DNA of 64,000 nt, taken from an uncultured Phocaeicola sp. (lineage in GTDB: Bacteria > Bacteroidota > Bacteroidia > Bacteroidales > Bacteroidaceae). This document shows positions 35,502 to 44,779 of this stretch, in pieces. Position numbers and translations under genes: made by a program. The stretch is from NCBI GenBank assembly GCA_947581855.1, contig CANPVZ010000001.1, positions 362,377 through 426,376 of the forward strand, in the 5' to 3' direction. The notes below the pieces were generated by a model that saw nothing but the letters and a program-made list of their open reading frames with translations, had not been told where the DNA came from and did not search any database. The number at the start of each line of letters is the position of its first letter. Within the stretch, counting starts at the first letter, position 1.

Positions 35502-36650
35502 ATGAGAAATTTATTATTGCTATTGTTGTTTTTAGGGCTTTTTATTTCTTGTAATAAAGGAAAAAAGCCAATACAAAACAAAGTGGATTTAAAAGCTACG
35601 GGAATTATTAAAAATTTTCCGTTAGACTCAAATGTCAAATATAATCTATTCTATTTATATGTATTCGAAGAGGAAGGGAAACGTTATCTTTCATTTCTCA
35701 ATTATAGGACTGCGGAGTTACTTTTTTATGATTTTGATGAGGAGAAATTTCTCTTTAAAACAATACTTGAGTCGGAAGGTCCTAATGGAATAGTCATGCC
35801 TTCCGGTTATTATATAAAAGATTTTGATCATGTTTACGTGTCGTCATATTCTTATTCTGGTTTGATAAAAGTGGATACGATTGGACGTATTATACAAAAA
35901 ATTCCGTATGGGAAAACAAATGACGATTATCAAATTTTGCCTTCGTACACACCATCTTCACATCCATACAATGTGCCTATATTTATCGGTGATAAAATGT
36001 ACATAACCCAAACAAATAATGAGAAATTTTGTTCTCCGGATAAAACCCCTTTAAGTGTTGTAATAGATACGCTCCAAAAGCAATATACCTCCCTGCCGCT
36101 TACGTTTGGGATTCTAACTGACAAACAATTAAAAAGTAATGGCGATAGCTTCAGCCGTATATATGATGGAATGAATTTTATATATTCTTGTTATGTAGAC
36201 GAGGATATTTGGGTTACTTCCGCAAACCATACTGATATGAGGAGGATAAAAGTGAAAAGTAATTATATTGATACTCCAGATGAAGAACAACCTCTTAATG
36301 CTAAGAATGGTCCCCAGCTTAACTTAGAATTAGCGCGTTATGGTGATTTGTTGTACGACCCTTACCGGAAAGTATATTATCGTTTCGCTTACCCAAAGAC
36401 GGAATTGAACAGTAAGGTTAATTGGTGGGGTAAAGCGGTGTATGGCCGTAAAAAGTTTTCGGTGATAATCTTGGACAAAGACTTCCGTATTATAGGGGAG
36501 ACCCTTTTCCCAGAAGCTGTTTATAATCCATACGTTGCTTTCGTGGAGAAAGAGGGACTTTATATCAGTCGTGATTACCAAATGAATTTCGATCAGTCAG
36601 AGGATTTCATGACTTTCGAGTTGTTCGAATTAGTAAACAACGAATTGTAA
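35502..36650 (+). CDS. DUF4221-like lipoprotein
   Basis: 382 residues (lipobox GLFISC, Cys17). Beta-rich with GKRYLSFLNYRTAELLFYDF, a blade turn SEGPNG near residue 90, and a strongly conserved C-terminal half (VNWWGKAVYGRKKFSVIILD, FPEAVYNPYV). Very similar to 39904. It is probably a propeller-type envelope lipoprotein. It follows the NVEALA gene at 35195 by 82 bases. Confidence 0.75.
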   Translation: MRNLLLLLLFLGLFISCNKGKKPIQNKVDLKATGIIKNFPLDSNVKYNLFYLYVFEEEGKRYLSFLNYRTAELLFYDFDEEKFLFKTILESEGPNGIVMPSGYYIKDFDHVYVSSYSYSGLIKVDTIGRIIQKIPYGKTNDDYQILPSYTPSSHPYNVPIFIGDKMYITQTNNEKFCSPDKTPLSVVIDTLQKQYTSLPLTFGILTDKQLKSNGDSFSRIYDGMNFIYSCYVDEDIWVTSANHTDMRRIKVKSNYIDTPDEEQPLNAKNGPQLNLELARYGDLLYDPYRKVYYRFAYPKTELNSKVNWWGKAVYGRKKFSVIILDKDFRIIGETLFPEAVYNPYVAFVEKEGLYISRDYQMNFDQSEDFMTFELFELVNNEL

Positions 36651-36704
36651 AAATGTGCCGCTCCTATTTCATTCAGATAATGAAATTTTAAAAATTGATA
36701 TTTT

Positions 36705-36918
36705 ATGCGAAATGTAACTAAAATCTTTACAGCGATAGCCAATAGTTGCTGTTGTTGGGATTACTGCTTATAATACACAAATGGATGAGTTACAAATGTC
36801 TTCTTTGGTTATGGAAAATATAGAGGCTATTGCACTTGGAGAAGGTTCTGGCGCTTGTGAAGGATATGGTAGTACATTGTGTCCATATAATAATTATTGG
36901 GTATATAAAGTACATTAA
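36705..36918 (+). pseudogene. NVEALA-family relic (one-base insertion in the leader)
   Basis: Starts MRNVTKIFTAIA; an extra A then shifts the frame. In the next frame it continues IVAVVGITAYNTQMDELQMS, MENIEAIALGEGSG and a tail with C-x7-C ending YKVH. A propeller gene follows 37 bases later. Confidence 0.75.
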
Positions 36919-36955
36919 TATTTGATATAAACATTTGCAAGATAAATATTGAAAT

Positions 36956-37960
36956 ATGATGAAAAAAATAATATATAATCTGCTTGGGGTCATTTTAGTG
37001 TTATTATCTGCATGTACTTCACAACAAAAAGATGAAAGATGTCCGGAAATATTTTTAAAAGGGGAATCTTATGAGATAGAAAATGTACCTTTTATGAGAA
37101 TGCCTGTTCGTATAGGTTTGTCAGATTCAAAGCTTGTCCTGCTTGATTTGGCAGCTGACTCTTGCTTTTATCATATTCTTGAATACCCTTCTTTCAAATA
37201 TTTGTATTCGTTGGGACGTAGAGGACAAGGAGAAAATGAGATAACGTTTGCTACACCATTTCAATTGAATGAAAATGATTTATATGTGTTTGACGGAGCA
37301 AAAGGGGACATTTATGATTACAATTTGGACAACGGGGAGCTTAAAAGGAAATACGCTACAGGTTTAGTTACTTCTGTAGATTTTGCATATAAAAATGATT
37401 CGACTTTTTATGTGGAGGATATGAGTGGCAAAAAACGTATTATAGAATGGAATCCATGCTCGCAGAGAGAATATTTTAATATTCCGGATTTAAAGAAAGA
37501 AACAGTGGAACACCGGTTTCTTCCATACGTATGGAGAAGTTACATGGATTACAATCCCAAACTCGGAAGAATGGCAATGGCCACCCAGCATGGAGAAGTG
37601 ATAGAATTGTATGATATGCAAACGCAGGAATCGGAGTTGGTGTGCGAGGCTACGGATTTGTATCCCACAGATATGAATGAATGTAAAGGTTACAATGATT
37701 TGCATTGGGTGAATGACGATTTGTATGTTTTATATACGAAAGAAACTTTTAAGGAAAGAGATGAATTGCGGAGAAAAGAGAATAAAAAGATAGATGGGGG
37801 AAATATATTGAAAATTTTCAATAAAGAAGGGAGTGTGAAGAAACAATACAAATTGGATGTCTATATTAATGGATTTACAGTTGATACAGTAAATCATAAA
37901 CTGATAGGTGTTACATCCAATTCAGATGAATTTATTTGTATATGGCAACTGGAAGAATAG
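36956..37960 (+). CDS. 6-bladed beta-propeller lipoprotein
   Basis: 334 residues (lipobox LVLLSAC, Cys20). The blade turn is RRGQGENEI near residue 83, and a mid-protein IIEWNPCSQREYFNIP strand pair is seen. It is only distantly similar to the other propellers. Its upstream NVEALA gene is broken, so it is an orphan partner. The reading frame is intact. Confidence 0.78.
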   Translation: MMKKIIYNLLGVILVLLSACTSQQKDERCPEIFLKGESYEIENVPFMRMPVRIGLSDSKLVLLDLAADSCFYHILEYPSFKYLYSLGRRGQGENEITFATPFQLNENDLYVFDGAKGDIYDYNLDNGELKRKYATGLVTSVDFAYKNDSTFYVEDMSGKKRIIEWNPCSQREYFNIPDLKKETVEHRFLPYVWRSYMDYNPKLGRMAMATQHGEVIELYDMQTQESELVCEATDLYPTDMNECKGYNDLHWVNDDLYVLYTKETFKERDELRRKENKKIDGGNILKIFNKEGSVKKQYKLDVYINGFTVDTVNHKLIGVTSNSDEFICIWQLEE

Positions 37961-37985
37961 ATATAATTAAAAGTCAGTTGTAATC

Positions 37986-38087
37986 ATGTATAAATTGTAT
38001 ATGTTTATCGTTTTGCTTCTTTGTTATAGTTGCAAACAAGCTGAAAAAACAATAGAAAATATGGTGGATATTGATATTGACTATTAA
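37986..38087 (+). pseudogene. Lipoprotein signal relic
   Basis: Thirty-three residues: MYKLYMFIVLLLCYSC, a lipoprotein signal, then KQAEKTIENM and a stop. It looks like the start of a propeller or DUF4221 gene whose body is deleted. The next bases (about 38090-38170) show nothing recognisable. Confidence 0.6.
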
Positions 38088-38209
38088 GGAGCTTCAAAAG
38101 TCCCATTGTCCCATATTTCGGATTCAATATGGGGGGCTCTAGAATATGTGTCAGCAGTTTGATAAAGTGAAATTTCTGCTTATATGGATAATTTTAATAA
38201 AATATTATT

Positions 38210-38416
38210 ATGAAAAAAGCTTATAAGGTAGTAGCGATAGTCGCCGCTACTGGTTTTACGGCATCCAATACACAAAATAATGACTCACAAATGTCTGAAA
38301 TGCCATTAGCCAATGTTAAAGCATTGGCTAATGGAGAAGGTAATGGATGTAAATTGAGTGTTCTGCGTATTTGTGTAACTGCAAATGGTGATCATATTTT
38401 ATATAGAAACTTTTAA
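38210..38416 (+). CDS. NVEALA-family small protein 9
   Basis: Sixty-eight residues, the shortest of the set. The hydrophobic helix is reduced (MKKAYKVVAIVAATGFTASN). Linker NTQNNDSQMSEMPLA, NVKALANGEGNG, then a 21-residue tail with C-x7-C ending ILYRNF. The propeller gene at 38480 follows after 63 bases. Membrane insertion of the shortened helix may be weak. Confidence 0.72.
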   Translation: MKKAYKVVAIVAATGFTASNTQNNDSQMSEMPLANVKALANGEGNGCKLSVLRICVTANGDHILYRNF

Positions 38417-38479
38417 ATTTTTATCAAGACCAAAAGAGTATCAACTTCTTGGTTCTGATTTTAATTAGAATACATAAAT

Positions 38480-39490
38480 ATGAAAAAATACACATTGTTC
38501 ATCACTCTTTTTATTTTTCTGAATTCGTGTCAATCTTCCAAAAAGCAAGAAGAAATTATTGAGTTATTTGATGGCAAAACGTTAAATATTGAACTGGGGC
38601 TTCCTACGTCTGCATCTCTATATAGTAACTATCTTTTTGTTAATGACTTTTATGGAGATAGCGGTCTTGTTAAAATAATAGATATACAGAAAGAAGAAAT
38701 TATAAATAGTTTCGCTGTAAAAGGAGAGGGACCTAACGAATTTCTAACAGTAGCAAATATTGATTATGCACCCTCTCTTAGTCAAAATTTCTATGTTTTT
38801 GACCAAGCTGCAAATAAGTTGAAAGTATTCAATTTCGATTCATTGGTTTATAACAAGCAAAAAAATCCTCAAGCGGTAATTAATATAAATGAAAATTTGC
38901 GATTTTATGAAGTTGCTAAAAGTAAACAGGGATTTATTGCTACCGGCATCATTGAAAATAAAAAGTTTGCATTATTGAATGATTCAATGCACGTTAGAAA
39001 GTGGGCTGGTAGCTATTGTTCCAAACCGTCGAAAAGCATACCGGATATAACCCATGCTATGGCTAATTATGGGAAGTTTTATATTACGGATGATAGAAAA
39101 TGGCTTGTTAATATAATATATGCTGCTGGTATAATAACTTGTTATCAGATTAATGAAAATGGTGATTTGTCTTTAGTTTGGGAGAAAATATTGAATGAAA
39201 TGAATTATAAGTTAGAAGGCAGCTCTTATCGGAATCTTGGGACTATGGGATATTTATCCGTATCATTTACTAAGAAACATATTTATGCATTGTACAGTGG
39301 ACAAGAAGAAAATAATGATGAGATAGCCACTTATGGAAAAGAAATTCATGTATTCGATTATGAAGGCCATATCATAAAGAAATATTTGTTAGATACGCCA
39401 GCCTTGAATATATGTGTTACTGAAAATGATAAGTATATATATTCGATTGTTCATAAACCGGAATCAGGAATCATACAATATGAATTGTAG
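38480..39490 (+). CDS. 6-bladed beta-propeller lipoprotein
   Basis: 336 residues (lipobox IFLNSC, Cys17). The blade turn is VKGEGPNEF near residue 80, followed by FYVFDQAANKLKVFNFDSL. It is the nearest relative of the phase-shifted propeller at 41496. Partner of the small protein at 38210. Confidence 0.8.
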   Translation: MKKYTLFITLFIFLNSCQSSKKQEEIIELFDGKTLNIELGLPTSASLYSNYLFVNDFYGDSGLVKIIDIQKEEIINSFAVKGEGPNEFLTVANIDYAPSLSQNFYVFDQAANKLKVFNFDSLVYNKQKNPQAVININENLRFYEVAKSKQGFIATGIIENKKFALLNDSMHVRKWAGSYCSKPSKSIPDITHAMANYGKFYITDDRKWLVNIIYAAGIITCYQINENGDLSLVWEKILNEMNYKLEGSSYRNLGTMGYLSVSFTKKHIYALYSGQEENNDEIATYGKEIHVFDYEGHIIKKYLLDTPALNICVTENDKYIYSIVHKPESGIIQYEL

Positions 39491-39606
39491 TTTTATTGGA
39501 GAATTTTATTTTTGTAGGAAATGAATTTTGGCTTGCTGAGAAAAATAGTAAATATTGACATGTGAATATTTTATTCACATAATAAAACTTTTGAAATTTG
39601 AATCTT

Positions 39607-39828
39607 ATGAAAAAGATCTATAAAATAGTAGTAGTTTCAATTGTAGCCGCTACGGGTGTAAAAGTTTATAATGCACAGTCTAATGATTTGTAAATTTCTT
39701 CTTTAGCTATGGAAAATGTGGAAGCGTTGGCTAGTGGAGAAAGTGATGGATATTGTCATACAAATGCCGAATTGACTGCCATCTGTGATTATTATAATCG
39801 TGGTCCAATTTGTCCATGTGGATTCTAA
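39607..39828 (+). pseudogene. NVEALA-family relic (nonsense codon)
   Basis: Seventy-three codons with a single defect: TAA where relatives have CAA or CAG (DLQ), about 30 codons in. Past it the frame is perfect: MENVEALASGESDG and a tail YCHTNAELTAICDYYNRG ending CPCGF, almost the tail at 35195. Start-side DNA is also conserved. Confidence 0.85.
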
Positions 39829-39903
39829 GTTAAAAACAAGTAATAGTTAGAGAATAGTTTTGTCATAAAACATTCTATGACTATGAACAAAACATAATTT
39901 TAT

Positions 39904-41049
39904 ATGAAATATTTACTAATATCGCCTTTTATTGTTTTATTTTTTACTTCGTGTAAAGAAAAAATAAAACAAGGAAAAAATGACTATGTACTACAAGCTA
40001 CGGAAGATGTCAAAAGCTTTTCTTTGGATTCTGATGTTAAGTACAATGCGTTTTATTTATATACCTTTGAAGAGCAAGGGAAACGATATCTTTCATTTCT
40101 CAATTATCGTACTACTCAATTATGTTTTTATAATTTTAATACAGAAAAGCTCCTTTTTAAGGTGGAATTAGAGGAAGAAGGTTCTAATGGAGTGGTAATA
40201 CCTACGGGATATTATGTAAATGGTTTAGATAATATATATGTATCTACTTCGGCTTATTCGGGTTTGATAAAAGTAGATACAACTGGTACAATCATACAAA
40301 AGATACCATACGGAAAAACAGATACAGGATATCAAATTATCCCATCATACATGCCATCGTCACATCCATACAATACACCTATATTTATTGATGATAAAAT
40401 GTATATTACACAAAAAAAATTGGATAGATTCTGTCCGTCAGATAAGACTCCGTTAAGTGTTGTGATGGATACGGTTAAAAAGGAATATGCTTCATTACCG
40501 CTTACTTATGGAATACTGACAGAAAAACAACTTGAAAGTAATACTGATGGTTTCAGTCGTATATTTGACGGGAAGAATTTTATTTATTCTTTTTATGTGG
40601 ATGAAGATATAATAGTAACATCTGTTGACCATGCAGATGTGCAAAGGGTAAAAGTAAAGAGCCGTTATATTGATTCTCCTGATGAAAAAGTAAATTTTGA
40701 ATCGGAGAAGGCTCCTATGCAAATTCTAACAGTACCTCGTTATGGTGATTTGATATACGATCCATATCGTGAAGTGTATTATCGTTTTGCTTATCCGAAG
40801 ACCGAATTAGACAGTAAGGTTAATTGGTGGGGCAAGGCAGTGTATGGAAGAAAGAAATTTTCCGTAATCATCTTGAATAAGAACTTTCAAATTATAGGTG
40901 AGACACTTTTTCCGGAAGCCATTTATAATCCTTATGTCTCGTTTGTAGAGAAGGAAGGTCTCTATATAAGCCGCGATTATCAGATGAATTTTGACCAATC
41001 GGAGGGTTTCATGACTTTTGAGTTGTTCGAGTTAGTAAAAAACAAATAG
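39904..41049 (+). CDS. DUF4221-like lipoprotein
   Basis: 381 residues (lipobox LFFTSC, Cys17). Close paralogue of 35502 throughout, including EEGSNG, KIPYGKTDTGYQIIPSYMPS and VNWWGKAVYGRKKFSVIILN. It follows the broken NVEALA gene at 39607. The coding frame is intact despite loss of its peptide partner. Confidence 0.75.
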   Translation: MKYLLISPFIVLFFTSCKEKIKQGKNDYVLQATEDVKSFSLDSDVKYNAFYLYTFEEQGKRYLSFLNYRTTQLCFYNFNTEKLLFKVELEEEGSNGVVIPTGYYVNGLDNIYVSTSAYSGLIKVDTTGTIIQKIPYGKTDTGYQIIPSYMPSSHPYNTPIFIDDKMYITQKKLDRFCPSDKTPLSVVMDTVKKEYASLPLTYGILTEKQLESNTDGFSRIFDGKNFIYSFYVDEDIIVTSVDHADVQRVKVKSRYIDSPDEKVNFESEKAPMQILTVPRYGDLIYDPYREVYYRFAYPKTELDSKVNWWGKAVYGRKKFSVIILNKNFQIIGETLFPEAIYNPYVSFVEKEGLYISRDYQMNFDQSEGFMTFELFELVKNK

Positions 41050-41180
41050 TTTTAGCCCGTTGGAAAAGTTAAATATGTGTTAATTTAATTCAGACAACAG
41101 ATTAGAGCCAATAACTACTGCATGAATAATATTGAGAATAGATACCGAAATATGAATTAATCTATATAACAAAAAATAGT

Positions 41181-41432
41181 ATGCGAAACATCTTATTTAT
41201 CATCCTCTTGTTTTTTGTCGCTTGTCAACCGGCAACCGACAAAAAGCTGGAACAGACCGGAGACAACCGATCGGAGCTGGAAAAAGTATTAAATGATTCC
41301 TTAAAGCTAGAAGCTGCCAGGTTCCTCATGGGCAATATGCTGGGACATGGTTCTTATATAGGAAAAGCGATTGAAGCTTATTATAAGGGAGCTACATCGA
41401 TATTGTTATCCGACAGCTCTACTATTGTATAG
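41181..41432 (+). pseudogene. Transglutaminase-like lipoprotein, N-terminal relic (diverged copy)
   Basis: Eighty-three residues: lipid Cys15 (FFVAC), then [17 protein letters not shown] and a shortened helical part matching the start of 16431. It then stops; the catalytic core is missing. A matching C-terminal piece survives at 42597, on the far side of the propeller cassette at 41496, as if that cassette had been inserted into or replaced the gene middle. Confidence 0.7.
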
Positions 41433-41495
41433 CGAATGCTCCGGAAGTGTCAATAGTAATATTTACAATTTAATTAGAATTCAATATCAGCATTT

Positions 41496-42594
41496 ATGAA
41501 AGAATACACATTATTTATCCTTTTATTTGTCAATTTGATACAATCTTGTACGATAGAAAGGAAAAATGCAAGTGATGAACAAGAACAAACGTTTGTCAGA
41601 ACGGACTTTGCCAAAACAAAAGAATTGAAAATAGCACAGGAAATCGTTATTCCTGATTTGCTTAATCCAGCTTCATTTCGAGTCATTCATGATAGTATAT
41701 TGATTGTTAACAATCAACCCGATTGTGATTATTTTCTTGAATTGTATTCGTTGAAAACATTGCAACCTATCATCCAATTGGTTCCTAAAGGGAATGGACC
41801 GGGGGGGGGAAATGAAATCCTGCTGGTTGTCATTGCATACACATAATTGTAATCAGTTTTATTTACAAGATGATGCAACTAAAACATACTATACCGTAGA
41901 CATTGACTCCATATTGATTAATCGAAAGTTACATATCTTGTCTAAATTCAGGTATTCATCGGAAATACTGAGTTCTGCTGGTCTCTGTATGATTGATGAC
42001 GAAGGTTATATAGGGTATCATCAATGGTATTTGGATAATAAAGAATACAATAATGGTATCAACTCTCCTTTGAAGTTTTTTAAGAGGAATGAGGATAACA
42101 AAAAGAGTGTCGGTGATTTTCGGTATTTTGTTAGTCAAGTCAATGGAACACAAATTTTTGTTAATCCTCAGTATGGGCAAGTTTGGAGTATTGACATGCA
42201 TCGGGATCGGATTTGTATCTATAATGATTCACTTCGTTTGGTGAAAATAGTGAATGGGCCAGATCAGTTCTCACCAGATTATACTGTTAGAGAGAACAGA
42301 CAACATATTCCCTTCGTGATATTTGCTGATGAACTCAATTATCGTGCTTATATAGATTATTATGTAACAGATAAGCATATCTATCTGGTATACGAAGGAA
42401 CTAAACATTTTAATCCTGAGAATATGCTTCCGGTGGAAATATTCAAGTTGGATTTTGAAGGGAATCCTTTATGCAACTATAAAGTAGACAGGCACATTTA
42501 TTCTATTTCAATAGATAAAAAGGAACAATATCTGTATGGTGTAGCACGTAGTTCTGTACTTAAGGAACCTGTTTTTTTAAAGTACGAATTGTAA
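41496..42594 (+). pseudogene. Beta-propeller lipoprotein, frameshifted at a G9 tract (possibly phase-variable)
   Basis: The first frame (41496-41846) gives a lipoprotein signal (Cys18) and blades up to KGNGPGGG, then 12 off-frame residues and a stop. The second frame, entered at the G tract, runs to 42594 with normal blades (NQFYLQDDATKTYYTVDIDS, ending KEPVFLKYEL). Removing one G (G9 to G8) joins the two frames into a 365-residue protein like that at 38480. It is either a decayed gene, an ON/OFF gene controlled by slippage, or a homopolymer base-call error. Confidence 0.75.
41801..41809 (+). repeat. Homopolymeric G9 tract inside a coding region
   Basis: Nine G in a row directly in the blade-turn codons (GNGP). 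At this length the current frame is OFF; 8 (or 5, or 11) G would be ON. Confidence 0.9.
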
Positions 42595-42596
42595 TT

Positions 42597-42729
42597 GAAA
42601 GGCTGGGTTTCGTTAGGACAGCAAGTGGCCAATGATCTGACACTGACATTTGAGAATATACCCGAAAATGCACTGCTTATCCTGAGAGACCATACACGGG
42701 GAAAGGATGAACATTTGTTTATTATATGA
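42597..42729 (+). pseudogene. Transglutaminase-like lipoprotein, C-terminal relic
   Basis: Forty-odd codons reading KGWVSLGQQVAN, FENIPENALLILRDHTRGKD and a stop. They align with the end of the 16431 protein (DGWKLLEGKKAT, FESVPAEALYWLRDLTAGKE). Together with 41181 it marks a lost diverged copy. Confidence 0.7.
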
Positions 42730-42744
42730 CAATTTTTTAACGAT

Positions 42745-43008
42745 ATGAAAAACATAATTAAAATAGTTGCATTAGTAGCAATCGCTGCTATGACAGGAAT
42801 TACAGTTTACAATACACAATCTGAAGAGTTACAAATGTCGTCTTTGGCTATGGAAAATGTAGAGGCTATTGCAAGCGGTGAGGGAAGTGGATCATGTGGT
42901 GGTTATCGCTCTTGGAATACGTCAGGATTTTTGCAACACAAAAAAGAATTTTATGACTGTACTTGTACGATTCTTAGACAAGGACATTCTACTTCTGGGA
43001 ATTGTTGA
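42745..43008 (+). CDS. NVEALA-family small protein 10
   Basis: Eighty-seven residues. Leader MKNIIKIVALVAIAAMTGI, linker YNTQSEELQMSSLAME, NVEAIASGEGSGS. The tail has Cys, 20 residues, then C-x1-C, and ends TSGNC. The propeller gene at 43064 follows after 55 bases. The reading frame is intact. Confidence 0.8.
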   Translation: MKNIIKIVALVAIAAMTGITVYNTQSEELQMSSLAMENVEAIASGEGSGSCGGYRSWNTSGFLQHKKEFYDCTCTILRQGHSTSGNC

Positions 43009-43063
43009 ATTTTATTTATAAAAAAAAAGAGGAAACTTTGCCTCCTTTAAACTTAGGAATATT

Positions 43064-44041
43064 ATGAAAAAGTATACATATATAATCATAGCAATCACCT
43101 ATTGTTTTTTTACTGGTTGTAAAGTGAATACAGATACTAGTAGACAAGGTCAAGTTGTTATCCGCCAAACTTTCAAGAAAGAGATATATGCCACTCCAAA
43201 GTCCATGTCGATAGATACGATGATGGCTTTTGAAAACTGGAATATTATAGACTCATTGTTATTGATAGAAAGTAATGGTACGGAAGATTTTTTCTATGTA
43301 TTTCATTCAGATAATTTCAAAATGGAACACTCTTTTGGTAAAAAGGGGAATGGTCCTGAAGAATTTATAATGCCTCATTTGATACAAGGAGCCCCTGATA
43401 TAATGATATTGGATAATGCGCTACATTCTATCAATTGGCTATCTTCAGATACGGGACTAATAGAGAGGAAAACTATGCTACCACTTCAAAATACTTATTG
43501 GCAACCTCACTATTTTGATGAGAATACTTTATGTTTCATTCAAAATTCTCCTAATGAATTGAAGTGGGTTATTTATGACATGCAAACAAAGGAAATAAAG
43601 GATAGTTTATTATTTATTGATGAAACAAATAAAGGAAATACGATTCAATATGAATTTGCTTATTATGTCGACACAACTCAATTAGCAATTTCATTCAACT
43701 ACGACAATGTAACTTCATATTATAAAATTCACAACAAGAAATTGATTCCTCAGTTTACAATAAAAGGGGAAAGGCTGGATGATAAAATGTATGGCACAGG
43801 TGTTTTCATTTTTAGAGATAATATATATGTATTAAATCAAGAAAATATTGATATGCAAACTCATAAAGGAGAAAGTTATTTGGATGTATATAGTAAAGGA
43901 GGCGATAGCTTGTGTAGGGTTCATTTAAATATGATTGCCGGATGTATGTTATTGGATTTACGAAATGAAAGAATCCTGTTTTATTCTCCAGAGAATGAGG
44001 ATGCTTTTTTTTCTATCCTTTTATCGGAACTGAAAGTATAG
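43064..44041 (+). CDS. 6-bladed beta-propeller lipoprotein
   Basis: 325 residues (lipobox CFFTGC, Cys19). The blade turn is GKKGNGPEEF near residue 95. Later blades include IMILDNALHSINWLSSD and FAYYVDTTQLAISFNYD. Partner of the small protein at 42745. Confidence 0.8.
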   Translation: MKKYTYIIIAITYCFFTGCKVNTDTSRQGQVVIRQTFKKEIYATPKSMSIDTMMAFENWNIIDSLLLIESNGTEDFFYVFHSDNFKMEHSFGKKGNGPEEFIMPHLIQGAPDIMILDNALHSINWLSSDTGLIERKTMLPLQNTYWQPHYFDENTLCFIQNSPNELKWVIYDMQTKEIKDSLLFIDETNKGNTIQYEFAYYVDTTQLAISFNYDNVTSYYKIHNKKLIPQFTIKGERLDDKMYGTGVFIFRDNIYVLNQENIDMQTHKGESYLDVYSKGGDSLCRVHLNMIAGCMLLDLRNERILFYSPENEDAFFSILLSELKV

Positions 44042-44072
44042 ATTGGTGAGAATAAAGCTTAAAAAACAGATT

Positions 44073-44439
44073 ATGAACTATAAACCTATTATAATAATTT
44101 TATGTAGTTTTATAATTACTTATTCCACAAAGAAACAGGTAGTCATGGATATTTATGAAAATAGGAAAGATTCTTTGTCTCCTCAATTAGTAGAAAATAT
44201 AGAACTATGGTGCAGTGATGAAATGACGATATGTGATAGCAGTCTTGTTATAATAAATGGTAGCCAAGAAAAGAAATTGTATTTTTTCCAACTAAAGGAT
44301 TTTAGTTTATTAAAAAATATTAGAGATACAGGCTAAGGACCGGAAGATTTTTTGTATCCGCTTTTTTTTATTCAACAATAATTATCTTCCAGATGAGTTA
44401 TCATTATACGATGTAAATTTAGCAAAGATAAAAACAATA
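44073..44439 (+). pseudogene. Propeller lipoprotein relic (copy of the 27583 gene)
   Basis: High identity to 27583 over its first 122 codons. Defects: the lipobox Cys pair is changed (VCCTKK to TYSTKK), a stop replaces the first Gly... codon after RDTG, a one-base shift lies in a T run, and the body is cut at about 44439. Confidence 0.85.
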
Positions 44440-44518
44440 CATCCTCCCTATATACTATGGAGATAAAGAAAGTAAAAGATAATTCTTAAGGTTAAATGTC
44501 GAGGTTTAACAAGAAGAA

Positions 44519-44690
44519 GGGGAGTAAAGCTCTATAAGAATGTCAGTTTGTAGAATTTTGGTTTTTATGACTTTACTCCCTACTTTTCCATTACGAAAAA
44601 GTACTAAAAAGGAGAAAACAAATAAAAAGGGAGACTTTTTATGGAAACACATGATGTTTCGTCACTGAAATGATAATGTGACAAATTCCG
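44519..44690 (+). repeat. Intergenic cassette repeat R (diverged)
   Basis: Hairpin arms GGGAGTAAAG and CTTTACTCCC are conserved. The middle is altered (GTACTAAAAAGGAG), then TTTTTATGGAAACA and TGAAATGATAATGTGACA as at 29990. Confidence 0.7.
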
Positions 44691-44779
44691 AACTGAAACA
44701 GTAAGGAAATTTTTGTTAAACAAAAATTCATTTTAACAACGTGAAAGGTATATCCATTCACATAATTAATATTAAACGT

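Noticed and set aside
13052..44690. Repeat R as a CRISPR array
   Set aside because: Copies are kilobases apart, 150-200 bases long, of unequal length and tied to genes; there are no regular spacers and no cas genes.
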